DNA from: Thermoleophilaceae bacterium
GTDB taxonomy: Bacteria; Actinomycetota; Thermoleophilia; Solirubrobacterales; Thermoleophilaceae
Assembly (NCBI GenBank): GCA_013812065.1
Contig: JACCUC010000283.1
Location: 1-14,993, forward strand
DNA length: 14,993 nucleotides
Direction of reading: 5' to 3'
The position numbers and the translations under genes were made by a program. Under the pieces are notes generated by a model. The model was not told the origin of the DNA. It saw only the letters and a program-made list of their open reading frames with translations, and ran no database searches. This document shows, in pieces, positions 1 through 6,978 of the stretch. How positions within the stretch are numbered: the first letter of the stretch is position 1; each line of letters begins with the position of its first letter.

Positions 1-1
1 C

Positions 2-667
2 GGGCCGCGAGCCGGCCGTCGCCCGGCTCGCACCGGCCGCCGCCTGTTCGCCTTCGACCGGTCGCTCGGGCGGCGCTTCGTGGCCGGCGCCGACGAGGCC
101 GGGCGTGGCTGCCTCGCCGGGCCGCTCGTCGCCGCGGCGGTGCTGTTCGACCTCGAGCGCCTCGAGCTGTCCGACCGCCGCTCGCTCGCTCGCCTCAACG
201 ACTCCAAGCAGCACACCGAGGCCGCGCGGGAGGAGCTGTACCCGCTCGTCATGCAGGCGGCGGCCCGGGTGGCGATCGTCTCCCGCTGCGCGCGGACGAT
301 CGACGCCGGCGGCCTGCACGTCAACAACCTCGACGCGCTCTGCTCGGCCCTCGATCGCGTCGCCTGCGAGGAGGCGATCTGCCTCGTCGACGGGTTCTCG
401 CTGCCGAAGCTCGGGCGCGAGCAGCGGGCGGTGATCGGTGGCGACGGCCGCAGCGCGGCGATCGCCGCGGCGTCGGTGCTGGCCAAGGTCACGCGCGACC
501 GCCATATGCGCCGGGTCGCCGAGCTCGACCCGCGCTGGGACTTCGCCACCAACGTCGGCTACTCGACGCCCGAGCACCGCGCGGCGATCGCCGCGCACGG
601 AATCTCACCGCTGCACCGGCGCTCCTTCGCTTCGATCGCCTACCAGCAGCTCTCGCTGCGCGGTTGA
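2..667 (+). CDS. rnhB: Ribonuclease HII, 5' end cut by the window edge
   Basis: RNase HII nicks the RNA strand of RNA-DNA hybrids and removes single ribonucleotides misincorporated into DNA. The frame is open from base 2, and residues before the GTG at 80 (LFAFDRSLGRRFVAG) look like the normal N-terminus of the family, so the true start lies left of the window and the GTG at 80 is internal. Counting from that GTG, the DEAGRG motif supplies D5 and E6, the VDGF motif D104 and the GGDGRS motif D122. These are the four metal-binding acidic residues, and the 18-residue spacing of the last two equals that of the E. coli enzyme as I recall it. The conserved AAASVLAKVTRD and NVGYSTPEH segments follow. 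The family identity is firm; only the N-terminus is missing. It normally neighbours yraN, comM and dprA, which are found further right here. Confidence 0.95.
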   Translation, partial: GPRAGRRPARTGRRLFAFDRSLGRRFVAGADEAGRGCLAGPLVAAAVLFDLERLELSDRRSLARLNDSKQHTEAAREELYPLVMQAAARVAIVSRCARTIDAGGLHVNNLDALCSALDRVACEEAICLVDGFSLPKLGREQRAVIGGDGRSAAIAAASVLAKVTRDRHMRRVAELDPRWDFATNVGYSTPEHRAAIAAHGISPLHRRSFASIAYQQLSLRG

Positions 668-691
668 GCGCTCAGGCGCCCGGAACGGAGG

Positions 692-705
692 CTCGCCCGG
701 GCGAG
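692..705. repeat. 14-bp perfect palindrome between rnhB and the exporter operon
   Basis: CTCGCCCGGGCGAG is a perfect inverted repeat lying 24 bases after the rnhB stop and 40 bases before the ABC ATPase start. It could fold as a 5-bp stem with a 4-base loop, but no T-run follows, so a classical intrinsic terminator is not supported. A dimeric repressor operator for the exporter genes is an equally plausible reading. A shorter palindrome, TGAGCGCTCA, overlaps the rnhB stop at 665-674. GC-rich palindromes arise easily by chance in such DNA. Confidence 0.3.
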
Positions 706-745
706 TCTGCGACCCTCGTGTCGTGCCGCAGCGGATGGATAGACG

Positions 746-1756
746 GTGAGGCCGGCGGCTCTGACCCAGGGCCTGGTTCGCCGCTTCGGGGACACCGAGG
801 CGCTCGGAGGTGTAGATCTCGATGTACCCCATATCAAAAAAAAAAAAATTCTCGGACCCAACGGCGCGGGCAAGACGACGCTCGTCCGGGTGCTCGCGAC
901 GCTGCTGCGTCCCGACGAGGGGCGGGCCGAGGTCTTCGGCCGCGACGTGGTCACCGAGGCGGGCGCGGTCCGCGAGCTGATCGGGCTGACCGGTCAGTTC
1001 GCCGCCGTCGACGAGCTGCTCAGCGGGCGGGAGAACCTGCGCATGTTCGGGCGGCTCTTCCGCCTGTCGCGCCGCCAATCCGCGCAGCGGGCGTCCGAGC
1101 TACTCGAGCGCTTCGGGCTCGCCGACGCGGGCGACCGCCAGGTGAAGACCTACTCGGGCGGCATGCGCCGGCGCCTCGATCTGGCCTCGAGCCTCATCAC
1201 CCGGCCGCGCGTCCTGTTCCTCGACGAGCCGACGACCGGGCTCGACCCCCGCAGCCGCAACGGGATCTGGTCGATCGCGCGAGAGCTCGTGGGCGAGGGT
1301 ATGACGCTCCTCCTGACCACCCAGTACCTCGAGGAGGCCGATCAGCTCGCCGACCGGATCGCGGTCATCGACCACGGACGGGTGATCGCCGAGGGTACGG
1401 GCGACGAGCTCAAGGACAACGTCGGCGGTTCGATGGTCGAGGTCCGCCTCGAGCAGCCGGCGGAGAGGGAGCGGGCACGCGACGTCCTGCTCACGCTCGG
1501 GTGCGAGGAGCCCAGGACCGCCGGCCGTCCCGACGAGCTGACCCTGGCGGCCCCCCGGGACGGGGTCGCCATGGTCGCCGCGGCGGCGCGCGCGCTCGAG
1601 GATGCCGAGCTCTCGGTCCGCGACCTGAGGCTCCGTCGCCCCACGCTCGACGACGTCTTCCTCGAGCTGACCGGCGCGACGGCGGCCGCCGACGGCGAGG
1701 GCTCCGCTGAGCCCGAGGCGCCCGGCGTCGAGGCGCCGGCGGAGGCGCGACGGTGA
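746..1756 (+). CDS. DrrA-type ABC exporter ATP-binding protein (with a suspect patch before Walker A)
   Basis: This is the nucleotide-binding subunit of an ABC-2 type exporter of the daunorubicin-resistance (DrrA) family; it powers export by the permease encoded next. Visible motifs are Walker A GPNGAGKTT (residues 37-45), Q-loop Q84, signature YSGGMRRR (136-143), Walker B LFLDEP (157-162, catalytic E161) and D-loop GLDP. The usual H-loop His is Gln (TTQYLEEAD, Q193), which I recall as normal for DrrA proteins. The C-terminal LRRPTLDDVFLELTG segment is also typical; an acidic Ala/Pro/Glu tail follows. The GTG at 746 has only a weak GGATGG upstream. The oddity is residues 29-35, HIKKKKI, encoded by CATATC plus 13 A and TT, where relatives have a Gly-containing hydrophobic strand. 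The length is unchanged, but the bases look foreign. The substrate cannot be predicted. Confidence 0.9.
   Translation: MRPAALTQGLVRRFGDTEALGGVDLDVPHIKKKKILGPNGAGKTTLVRVLATLLRPDEGRAEVFGRDVVTEAGAVRELIGLTGQFAAVDELLSGRENLRMFGRLFRLSRRQSAQRASELLERFGLADAGDRQVKTYSGGMRRRLDLASSLITRPRVLFLDEPTTGLDPRSRNGIWSIARELVGEGMTLLLTTQYLEEADQLADRIAVIDHGRVIAEGTGDELKDNVGGSMVEVRLEQPAERERARDVLLTLGCEEPRTAGRPDELTLAAPRDGVAMVAAAARALEDAELSVRDLRLRRPTLDDVFLELTGATAAADGEGSAEPEAPGVEAPAEARR
810..850. other. Adapter-like stretch plus 13-A run inside the ABC ATPase gene
   Basis: Bases 810-821 read GTGTAGATCTCG, identical to the first 12 bases of the reverse complement of the Illumina P5/universal adapter as I know it. Continuing without gaps to 838, 22 of 29 positions match; mismatches are at 822, 825, 826, 828, 831, 837 and 838. 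A run of 13 A (836-848) follows, as is typical when a read runs past the end of an adapter. The codons up to 829 still encode the expected GVDLDVP, so the segment looks like a mosaic of real and artefactual sequence, with 830-850 the clearly abnormal part. A genuine A-tract is the alternative. Confidence 0.65.
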
Positions 1757-2577
1757 GCGGCGGGGTCGTAGCCGCTCGACCTCGAGGCTCGGTCTCGGCG
1801 CCGAGGCGCTTCGCCTACTCGGTCGAGGACTGCATCGTCGTCACGGGCCGCAACCTGCGTCACTTCGTGCGTCAGCCGCAGCTGCTGATCTTCTCGACGA
1901 TCCAGCCGATCATGTTCGTCCTGCTCTTCGCCTTCGTCTTCGGCGGGGCGATCGAGTCATCGCTGGCCCCGGGGGTCGCCTACGTGGACTTCCTGCTCCC
2001 CGGGATCTTCATCCAGGCGGCGGCCTTCCGCTCGACCCAGACCGCGGTGGGGCTCGCCGAGGACCTCGACCGCGGGGTGATCGATCGCTTCCGCGCGATG
2101 CCGATCGCCCGCCCCGCGGTCCTCATCGGTCGCACCGCGGCCGACCTCGTGCGCAACGTGTTCGTCACGCTGCTGATGGCCGCCGTGGGCTACCTGATCG
2201 GCTTCCGCTTCCGAAGCGGGCCGCTCGACGCGGCCGGCGCGATCCTCGTGGTCCTCGCCTTTGGCTTCGCGCTGAGCTGGATATTCAGTTTCGTGGGGCT
2301 GACCGTGCGCGGGGCCGAGGCCGCCCAGTCGGCGGGCTTCGTGGCCATCTTCCCGCTCGTCTTCGCGAGCTCGGTCTTCGTGCCGGTCTCGACGATGCCG
2401 GAGGGCCTCGAGCAGTTCGCGGCCGTGAGCCCGGTGACCGCGAGCGTCGACGCCGCGAGGGCGCTCTCGATCGGGGGAGAGGTGAGTGAGCCGCTGCTCC
2501 TGTCGATCGCGTGGACAGCGGGCATCCTGGCGATCTTCGTCCCCCTGTGCGTGTGGCGATATCGCCGTATGAGCTGA
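1753..2577 (+). CDS. DrrB-type ABC-2 transporter permease
   Basis: This is the membrane subunit of the exporter. The 274-residue length is typical of the ABC-2 permease family. About six hydrophobic segments are visible, roughly at residues 44-66, 77-95, 130-150, 160-183, 194-214 and 248-268, preceded by a cytoplasmic N-terminus. The stretch around residues 205-230 (FASSVFVPVSTMPEGLEQF, then SPVT) matches the conserved ABC-2 signature region before the last helix. Its GTG start overlaps the ATPase stop by four bases (GTGA), so the two proteins are probably translated in coupled fashion and assemble as a two-plus-two complex. The family exports antibiotics, lipids or polysaccharide precursors; no biosynthetic gene nearby points to one of these. 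It ends convergently 75 bases from yraN, with no clear terminator between. Confidence 0.9.
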   Translation: MSGGVVAARPRGSVSAPRRFAYSVEDCIVVTGRNLRHFVRQPQLLIFSTIQPIMFVLLFAFVFGGAIESSLAPGVAYVDFLLPGIFIQAAAFRSTQTAVGLAEDLDRGVIDRFRAMPIARPAVLIGRTAADLVRNVFVTLLMAAVGYLIGFRFRSGPLDAAGAILVVLAFGFALSWIFSFVGLTVRGAEAAQSAGFVAIFPLVFASSVFVPVSTMPEGLEQFAAVSPVTASVDAARALSIGGEVSEPLLLSIAWTAGILAIFVPLCVWRYRRMS

Positions 2578-2652
2578 GCTCGCGCCGGACGGAACCACGA
2601 GGCCACAGGCGGGTGACCAGCTGCGGGCCGCCGGGCGGGTGCGCTCGCAGCA

Positions 2653-3039
2653 TCAGAATGCATCCTCGACGTGCTCGAGCTTCGCGAGTTGGCCCCCCGC
2701 GGTGATCGTGACCCCGATCGCATCGAAGCGCAGCGTCGCTCGCGGGGGGCGCTCCTCGTCCGCGCGGGCCGCGAGCCACTGCGCGGCCATCAGCCGCAGC
2801 CGGCGACGCTTCTTGGGGCCGATCGCGTCGAGCGGGTCGGGCGGGCCGCCGCGCGAACCGGCGACCCGAGTCTTCACCTCGCAGAAGACGAGCGCATGCT
2901 TGCTGCACGCGATGAGATCGAGCTCGCCGTAGCGCGTCCGGAAATTGCGCTCGAGGACGGAGTAGCCCGCGGTGACCAGGTGCCTCTCGGCCAGGCTCTC
3001 GCCGATGGCGCCTCGGGTCCTGCGTGAGTCTGCGGACAC
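2653..3039 (-). CDS. yraN: YraN family (UPF0102) endonuclease-like protein
   Basis: YraN proteins have a restriction-endonuclease-like fold and nearly always sit beside rnhB, comM and dprA; their biochemical role is poorly defined but is thought to involve DNA processing. I chose the GTG at 3039, giving 128 residues, the usual family length, and starting just before the conserved RGAIGESLAERHL helix. A longer reading frame to 3114 adds an atypical Arg-rich leader. The nuclease-like core is visible as RYGELDLIA (G38, E39, D41) followed by LVFCEVKTR (E54, K56), and the RRRLRLMAAQWL helix is also typical. There is no Shine-Dalgarno sequence before this GTG, but TACCTT lies 7 bases upstream, suggesting a leaderless transcript. 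The gene is divergent from comM and convergent with the exporter, whereas in most genomes it runs in the same direction as its cluster partners. Confidence 0.88.
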   Translation of the reverse strand: MSADSRRTRGAIGESLAERHLVTAGYSVLERNFRTRYGELDLIACSKHALVFCEVKTRVAGSRGGPPDPLDAIGPKKRRRLRLMAAQWLAARADEERPPRATLRFDAIGVTITAGGQLAKLEHVEDAF

Positions 3040-3046
3040 GAGAGCC

Positions 3047-3052
3047 AAGGTA
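3047..3052 (-). promoter_or_regulatory. Putative -10 box for yraN (leaderless)
   Basis: On the minus strand this reads TACCTT, fitting the actinobacterial TANNNT pattern. Seven bases separate it from the GTG chosen for yraN, so transcription would begin at or next to the start codon. I see no convincing -35 element. It lies at one end of the 264-base yraN-comM gap, the longest gap in the window, which otherwise contains only the comM box at its other end. Confidence 0.45.
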
Positions 3053-3290
3053 GGGCGCCTTCGCCCAGCAATGGGTGACCGGTGTAAAGACTCGGCGACC
3101 ACCGGCGCGCGCATGCGTTACAACCGCTTCCGGCGACTGGGTGCTCTGTCGGCTCGAGGTCGCCGCGTGGGCCGGGTCTGAACCATGCCTCGCTCGCCGG
3201 CGTCGAGCGGCCTGGCGCCGCGTGCGCGGCCCGTCACGAAGACGTTTCCGAAGGTTCACATACGGCACCCGCGCGTCTCGTGCCGCAGCC

Positions 3291-3296
3291 TACGGT
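3291..3296 (+). promoter_or_regulatory. Putative -10 box for comM (leaderless)
   Basis: TACGGT fits TANNNT and lies 7 bases before the ATG at 3304, so the mRNA would begin at about the start codon. No Shine-Dalgarno sequence precedes that ATG, which agrees with leaderless translation. No clear -35 hexamer is visible. If correct, this box rules out the upstream GTG at 3280 as a start. Confidence 0.45.
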
Positions 3297-3303
3297 CCCC
3301 GAC

Positions 3304-4812
3304 ATGCTCGCAAGCGTCGCCACCTTCGCCATCGAGGGCGTCGGGAGCCGGCAGGTCGTCGTCGAAGCCGACGTGCGTCGCGGCCTGCCCGTCTTCACGA
3401 TCGTCGGCCTTCCCGATGCGGCCGTGCGCGAGGCACGCGAGCGCGTGCGCGCCGCCCTGCTCAACTCTAGCCTCGAGTTCCCCCTGCAGCGGTTGACCGC
3501 GAATCTCGCCCCGGCCGACGTCCGCAAGGCCGGCCCGAGCTTCGACCTCGCCCTCGCCGCCGCCGTCCTGGCCGCGAGCGGCCAGGTGCCGCGCGAGACG
3601 CTCGGATCCTATGCCCTCTGCGGCGAGCTGTCGTTGGGCGGCGCCCTCCGTCCGATCCGTGGAGCCCTCGCGATGGCATTCGGAGCCCGGGCGGCCGGCT
3701 TCGAGCGGCTGATCGTGCCGGTCGAGAACGGCGGGGAGGCTGCGCTCGTGGGCGGGCTCGAGGTGCTCGGGGTACCGGATCTCGCACGCATGGTGGCGGT
3801 GCTGCGCGGAGAGTGGCGCCCGGAGGCGCCCGCACCTCAGGCGCCGTTCGCCGCCCCCGCCGCCGACGACCTTGGCGACGTCCGCGGCCAGACCGACGCC
3901 AAGCGGGCACTCGAGCTCGCGGCGGCGGGCGGGCACAACCTCTTGATGATCGGGCCGCCCGGAGCCGGCAAGACCATGCTCGCCCGGCGGCTCCCGGGCA
4001 TCCTGCCCGATCCCAGCTTCGATGAGGCCGTCGAGATCACGCGAGTGCACAGCGTCGCCGGTCTGTGCGACGGCGGTCTGAGCTCTCGCCGGCCCTTCCG
4101 GGCGCCCCACCACACGATCTCGACCTCGGGACTGGTCGGCGGGGGCTCGACTCCACGTCCCGGGGAGATCAGCCTCGCTCATCGGGGGGTGCTCTTCCTG
4201 GACGAGCTCGCCGAGTTCTCGCGCTCCGCTCTCGAGGCGCTGCGCCAACCCCTCGAGTCCGGGTGCGTCGAGGTCAGTCGCGGACAGCGTGCCATCAGCT
4301 TCCCGGCTGCGGCGATCATGATCGGAGCCTGCAACCCCTGCCCGTGCGCGCGCCCGAGGAACGAGTGTGTCTGCAACGAGGTCGACCACGCGCGCTACGC
4401 ACGTCGCCTGAGCGGGCCGCTCCTCGACCGCATCGATCTCGTCTGCGAGCTCGACGCCACCGCTCCTCTCGACCTGGTCGAGGCGGGCACGGCGGCGGAG
4501 ACGAGCGCCACTGTCCGGGCGCGCGTGACGGCCGCGCGAGCCCGCCAGCGCGAGCGCCTCGCCGGGACCGGCGCCCTGTCGAACTCGGAGATGGACGCCC
4601 GGTCGACTCGCCGCCACGAGCGGCGCGAGGGAGGTGCCCGCTCGCGGCTGATCGAGGGCCACGCCCGGCGCGCGCTGACCGGCCGTGGGCACGACCGGGT
4701 CCTACGACTCGCGCGCACCGTCGCCGACCTCGCGGGGCGGGACTCGATCCGACCCGAGGACGTCGAGGAGGCGCTCGGCTTTCGCCTCGGAGCCGAGGCC
4801 GTAGCGGCGTGA
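3304..4812 (+). CDS. comM: ComM/YifB family AAA+ ATPase (Mg-chelatase-like)
   Basis: ComM is a hexameric AAA+ helicase that promotes branch migration and integration of incoming DNA during natural transformation; the YifB name covers the same family in non-competent bacteria. The ATG at 3304 starts MLASVATFAIEGVG, the usual family N-terminus, giving 502 residues, a standard length. Residues 1-170 form the Lon-protease-like N-terminal domain. The AAA+ core has Walker A GPPGAGKT (217-224) and Walker B LFLDEL (297-302). A four-cysteine cluster, C346, C348, C355 and C357, is followed by the conserved RYARRLSGPLLDRIDL segment, and the C-terminal helical domain ends with RPEDVEEALGFR. Its stop overlaps the dprA start (GTGA), as expected for genes acting together on single-stranded DNA. 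Confidence 0.95.
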   Translation: MLASVATFAIEGVGSRQVVVEADVRRGLPVFTIVGLPDAAVREARERVRAALLNSSLEFPLQRLTANLAPADVRKAGPSFDLALAAAVLAASGQVPRETLGSYALCGELSLGGALRPIRGALAMAFGARAAGFERLIVPVENGGEAALVGGLEVLGVPDLARMVAVLRGEWRPEAPAPQAPFAAPAADDLGDVRGQTDAKRALELAAAGGHNLLMIGPPGAGKTMLARRLPGILPDPSFDEAVEITRVHSVAGLCDGGLSSRRPFRAPHHTISTSGLVGGGSTPRPGEISLAHRGVLFLDELAEFSRSALEALRQPLESGCVEVSRGQRAISFPAAAIMIGACNPCPCARPRNECVCNEVDHARYARRLSGPLLDRIDLVCELDATAPLDLVEAGTAAETSATVRARVTAARARQRERLAGTGALSNSEMDARSTRRHERREGGARSRLIEGHARRALTGRGHDRVLRLARTVADLAGRDSIRPEDVEEALGFRLGAEAVAA

Positions 4813-6038
4813 CGACGCGCGCGTGCGCCGCGTGTCTGCGCCATAGCGCCCTGATCGGCTTTCTCGGGGGCCGGCTCGCAGCGGTTCTCGGAGGCCGTGA
4901 CCATCGGCTCGGCGGAGTACTGGGCCTCTCCGAGGAGGAGTTGATCGCGGCGGTCGCGGGCGCGCGCGCCGACGAAGCGCGGGCCTTCCTGATCGAGTTC
5001 GATCCGGGCGCCGCACGACGCGTGCTCGACCGTCTGGGCCAGGGCACCGCGTGCCGGCACACCGGCTCCTATCCACGCTCCCTGCTGGCGCTAGCCGATG
5101 CCCCGCCGGTCCTCTACTTCACCGGCGAGGAAGACGCCCTCGCGCAACTGCTCGCGGCGCCGGTAGCCACCCTGGTCGGCACCCGGACCCCGTCGCGCTA
5201 CGCCCTCGACGTGGCCCACGAACTCGGACGCGCGCTTGCCGTCGCCGGGGTGACCGTGGTGAGCGGCCTCGCCCTCGGCGTCGACGCCGCCGTCCATCGT
5301 GGGGCGCTCGCCGGAGGAGGGCACCCACTCGCGGTATTGGCTGGAGGGGTGGACGTGCCCTACCCGAAGACCAATCGGGCGCTGTACGACCGTGTGGTCC
5401 AGGGCGGAGCGGTGGTCTCGGAGCTACCGCCCGGCCAGGCCCCGCTTCGGTGGAGCTTCCCGGCGCGCAACCGGATCATGGCCGGACTGGGGAGCCTGAC
5501 CGTCGTCGTCGAGGCGACTGAGTCGTCGGGAACACTGATCACCGCCGAATTCGCCGCACAGCTCGGCCGCGACGTCGGGGCGGTGCCCGGCCACGTGACC
5601 TCCCGCCGCGCCGCCGGCAGCAACCGGCTACTGCGTGAAGGGGCCGCGGTGATCCGGTCGGCCGAGGATGCGCTCGACGAGCTCTTCGGGGTCGGGACCG
5701 AGGAGCGCTTCGGTCGAGGAGCGGGGGGCTTCACGCCCTCCCCTGACCTGTCGACCGGTGATCCCGGCAGGCGGCGCCCGATGTCGCGGGACGCCGAGCC
5801 CGCCCTCGATCCGCTCGAGCGACGCGTTCTCGACCTCGTCGAGGGGGGAGATACGGTCGACGCGATCGCGCGCGATGCGGGGCTCTCGCCGGGGCGGGCT
5901 CGGGCGACGCTCGGTCGACTCGAGCTGATGGGACTCGTCGCCCGCCAGGGGTTCGCCGGCTACGCCCGCACGCTCGGGGGAACGAGCGCGGTGTCGCCTA
6001 TGCTCGAGGGTCCTTCGTGTCCGCCCGCTCGCCCGTGA
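4809..6038 (+). CDS. dprA: DNA processing protein DprA (Smf)
   Basis: DprA binds incoming single-stranded DNA and loads RecA onto it during transformation. The GTG at 4809 overlaps the comM stop by four bases and gives 409 residues. After an N-terminal domain beginning with a CxxC (C6, C9), the Rossmann-like core runs from about residue 85 to 295: TGSYPRSL, VGTRTPSRYA (123-132), VSGLALGVDAAVHRGAL, PYPKTNRALY, SFPARNRIMAGL, VVVEATESSGTLITA and GSNRLLREGA are all diagnostic. A variable linker follows, and residues 330-385 form the winged-helix DML1-like domain (LDPLERRVLDLVEGG to LMGLVARQGFAGYAR). Larger upstream extensions of this frame lie inside comM and are not real. The final 22 bases overlap the thiD start. 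Confidence 0.95.
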   Translation: MTTRACAACLRHSALIGFLGGRLAAVLGGRDHRLGGVLGLSEEELIAAVAGARADEARAFLIEFDPGAARRVLDRLGQGTACRHTGSYPRSLLALADAPPVLYFTGEEDALAQLLAAPVATLVGTRTPSRYALDVAHELGRALAVAGVTVVSGLALGVDAAVHRGALAGGGHPLAVLAGGVDVPYPKTNRALYDRVVQGGAVVSELPPGQAPLRWSFPARNRIMAGLGSLTVVVEATESSGTLITAEFAAQLGRDVGAVPGHVTSRRAAGSNRLLREGAAVIRSAEDALDELFGVGTEERFGRGAGGFTPSPDLSTGDPGRRRPMSRDAEPALDPLERRVLDLVEGGDTVDAIARDAGLSPGRARATLGRLELMGLVARQGFAGYARTLGGTSAVSPMLEGPSCPPARP

Positions 6039-6925
6039 CCTCCGCCGATCGCCGACCTCGCTGCGTACTTTCGATCGCGGGCTCCGATTCGGGCGGCGGG
6101 GCCGGCATCCAGGCCGATCTGAAGGCGTTCGCCCGATGCGGGGTGCACGGCATGACCGCGGTCACCGCGATCACGGCCCAGAGCACGGTCGGGGTGACGG
6201 CCGTCCACCCGGTCCCGGCGGAGATCATCGTCGCGCAGGTGGCCGCGGTCGCCGACGACATCGGCGTCGACGCGGTCAAGATCGGCATGCTCGGATCGAT
6301 CGAGGCCGCCGAGGCGGTGGAGCGGGCGCTCGACCTCGTCGGCGACGCGGCGGTGGTGGTCGACCCCGTCATGGTCGCCGAGAGCGGCGCGTCGCTGATC
6401 GACGAGCAGACGCAGACGGCACTGCGAGAGCGCCTGCTTCCTCGCGCCACCGTAGTCACTCCGAACGTGGCCGAGGCCCGAGTGCTCGCCGCCGGGGGCC
6501 TCGACCTGGGACAGAGGAGGGCCTCGATCGCACGAACCGCCGTCGCTTCCGACCTTGTCGAGACGGCGTCCCTCGCGGAGGCGGTCTACGAGCTGGGGCC
6601 ACGCTGCGTGGTGGTCACCGGGGGGCACGCCGCCAATCCCACCGACGCGTTCTTCGAGGGCAACGCGGTAGAGCCGATTCCCGGCGACCGGTATCCCGAG
6701 CGCGGCGCTCACGGCTCGGGATGCACGCACTCCTCGGCGCTGGCGGCATACCTCGCGCTCGGGCACGCTCCGCTCGAGGCGGCGAAGTGCGCCAGAGCGG
6801 TCGCGTCGGAGGCCGTGCGCGACGGACTGCGCGCGGTCGGCGACGGCGCGGGCCCCGTGGACGCGCTCGGTGCGGTCAGGGCGATGGCGACAGCTTCGAG
6901 CGAGGTCGGTTCGGTGGCTCTTTGA
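6017..6925 (+). CDS. thiD: Hydroxymethylpyrimidine/phosphomethylpyrimidine kinase
   Basis: ThiD phosphorylates hydroxymethylpyrimidine and its monophosphate to make HMP-pyrophosphate for thiamin synthesis. Family motifs are clear: VLSIAGSDSGGGAGIQADLKAF (residues 17-38), GMTAVTAITAQ, VKIGMLGS, VVDPVM, TPNVAEA, VVVTGGH and the GSGCTHSSAL nucleotide-binding loop with C236. The GTG at 6017 is preceded by GAGGG at 6006-6010 with a good 6-base spacing, so it is preferred over the in-frame GTG at 6035. It starts inside dprA, so both genes are probably on one transcript and no TPP riboswitch can be placed directly before it. Residues about 160-185, between TPNVAEARVLA and the VVVTGGH strand, appear roughly 15 residues longer than in the usual enzyme. 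No other thiamin gene is in the window. Confidence 0.94.
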   Translation: MSARSPVTSADRRPRCVLSIAGSDSGGGAGIQADLKAFARCGVHGMTAVTAITAQSTVGVTAVHPVPAEIIVAQVAAVADDIGVDAVKIGMLGSIEAAEAVERALDLVGDAAVVVDPVMVAESGASLIDEQTQTALRERLLPRATVVTPNVAEARVLAAGGLDLGQRRASIARTAVASDLVETASLAEAVYELGPRCVVVTGGHAANPTDAFFEGNAVEPIPGDRYPERGAHGSGCTHSSALAAYLALGHAPLEAAKCARAVASEAVRDGLRAVGDGAGPVDALGAVRAMATASSEVGSVAL

Positions 6926-6931
6926 CATAAT
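6922..6931 (+). promoter_or_regulatory. Possible promoter elements at the thiD 3' end
   Basis: TTGACA (6922-6927), a perfect -35 consensus, overlaps the thiD stop codon, and CATAAT (6926-6931), a good -10 match, overlaps it in turn. The two cannot serve as one promoter. CATAAT as a -10 would give a leader of about 40 bases carrying the AAGGAG site of the next gene, which is sensible. For TTGACA used as a -35, I see no -10 about 17 bases downstream. Confidence 0.35.
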
Positions 6932-6967
6932 CGTCCGGCTCGATCGAAGCTGGCCCTCGAAGTCACC

Positions 6968-6973
6968 AAGGAG
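6968..6973 (+). promoter_or_regulatory. Strong Shine-Dalgarno site that points to an ATC start
   Basis: AAGGAG is one of the best ribosome binding sites in the window. It lies 5 bases before ATC at 6979, 14 before CTG at 6988 and 20 before the first ATG at 6994, all in one frame. Only the ATC is ideally spaced, so this site decides the start I chose for the next gene. Confidence 0.6.
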
Positions 6974-6978
6974 ACACG

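Noticed and set aside
836..848. The 13-A run as an UP element or promoter for a downstream gene
   Set aside because: It lies within an intact reading frame and no start or -10 box follows. The resemblance to adapter sequence is a better explanation.
3280..3303. An upstream GTG start for comM
   Set aside because: The family begins at MLASVATFAIEGVG (ATG 3304), and the putative -10 box at 3291-3296 lies downstream of this GTG.
3040..3303. A hidden gene or RNA in the yraN-comM gap
   Set aside because: Frames here lack coding bias, no tRNA-like fold or repeat is evident, and only the two promoter-like boxes stand out.
3256..4692. A 478-codon minus-strand frame opposite comM
   Set aside because: It is a shadow of comM, whose motifs are complete on the plus strand; the antisense product has no recognisable domain.
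4065..4808. A long 5' extension of the dprA frame into comM
   Set aside because: The extra residues are Arg/Pro/Ala-rich shadow translation. DprA begins naturally at the GTG overlapping the comM stop.
5950..6016. A TPP riboswitch for thiD
   Set aside because: The region is dprA coding sequence with clear codon structure, and no TPP-aptamer motif (such as CTGAGA) is visible.
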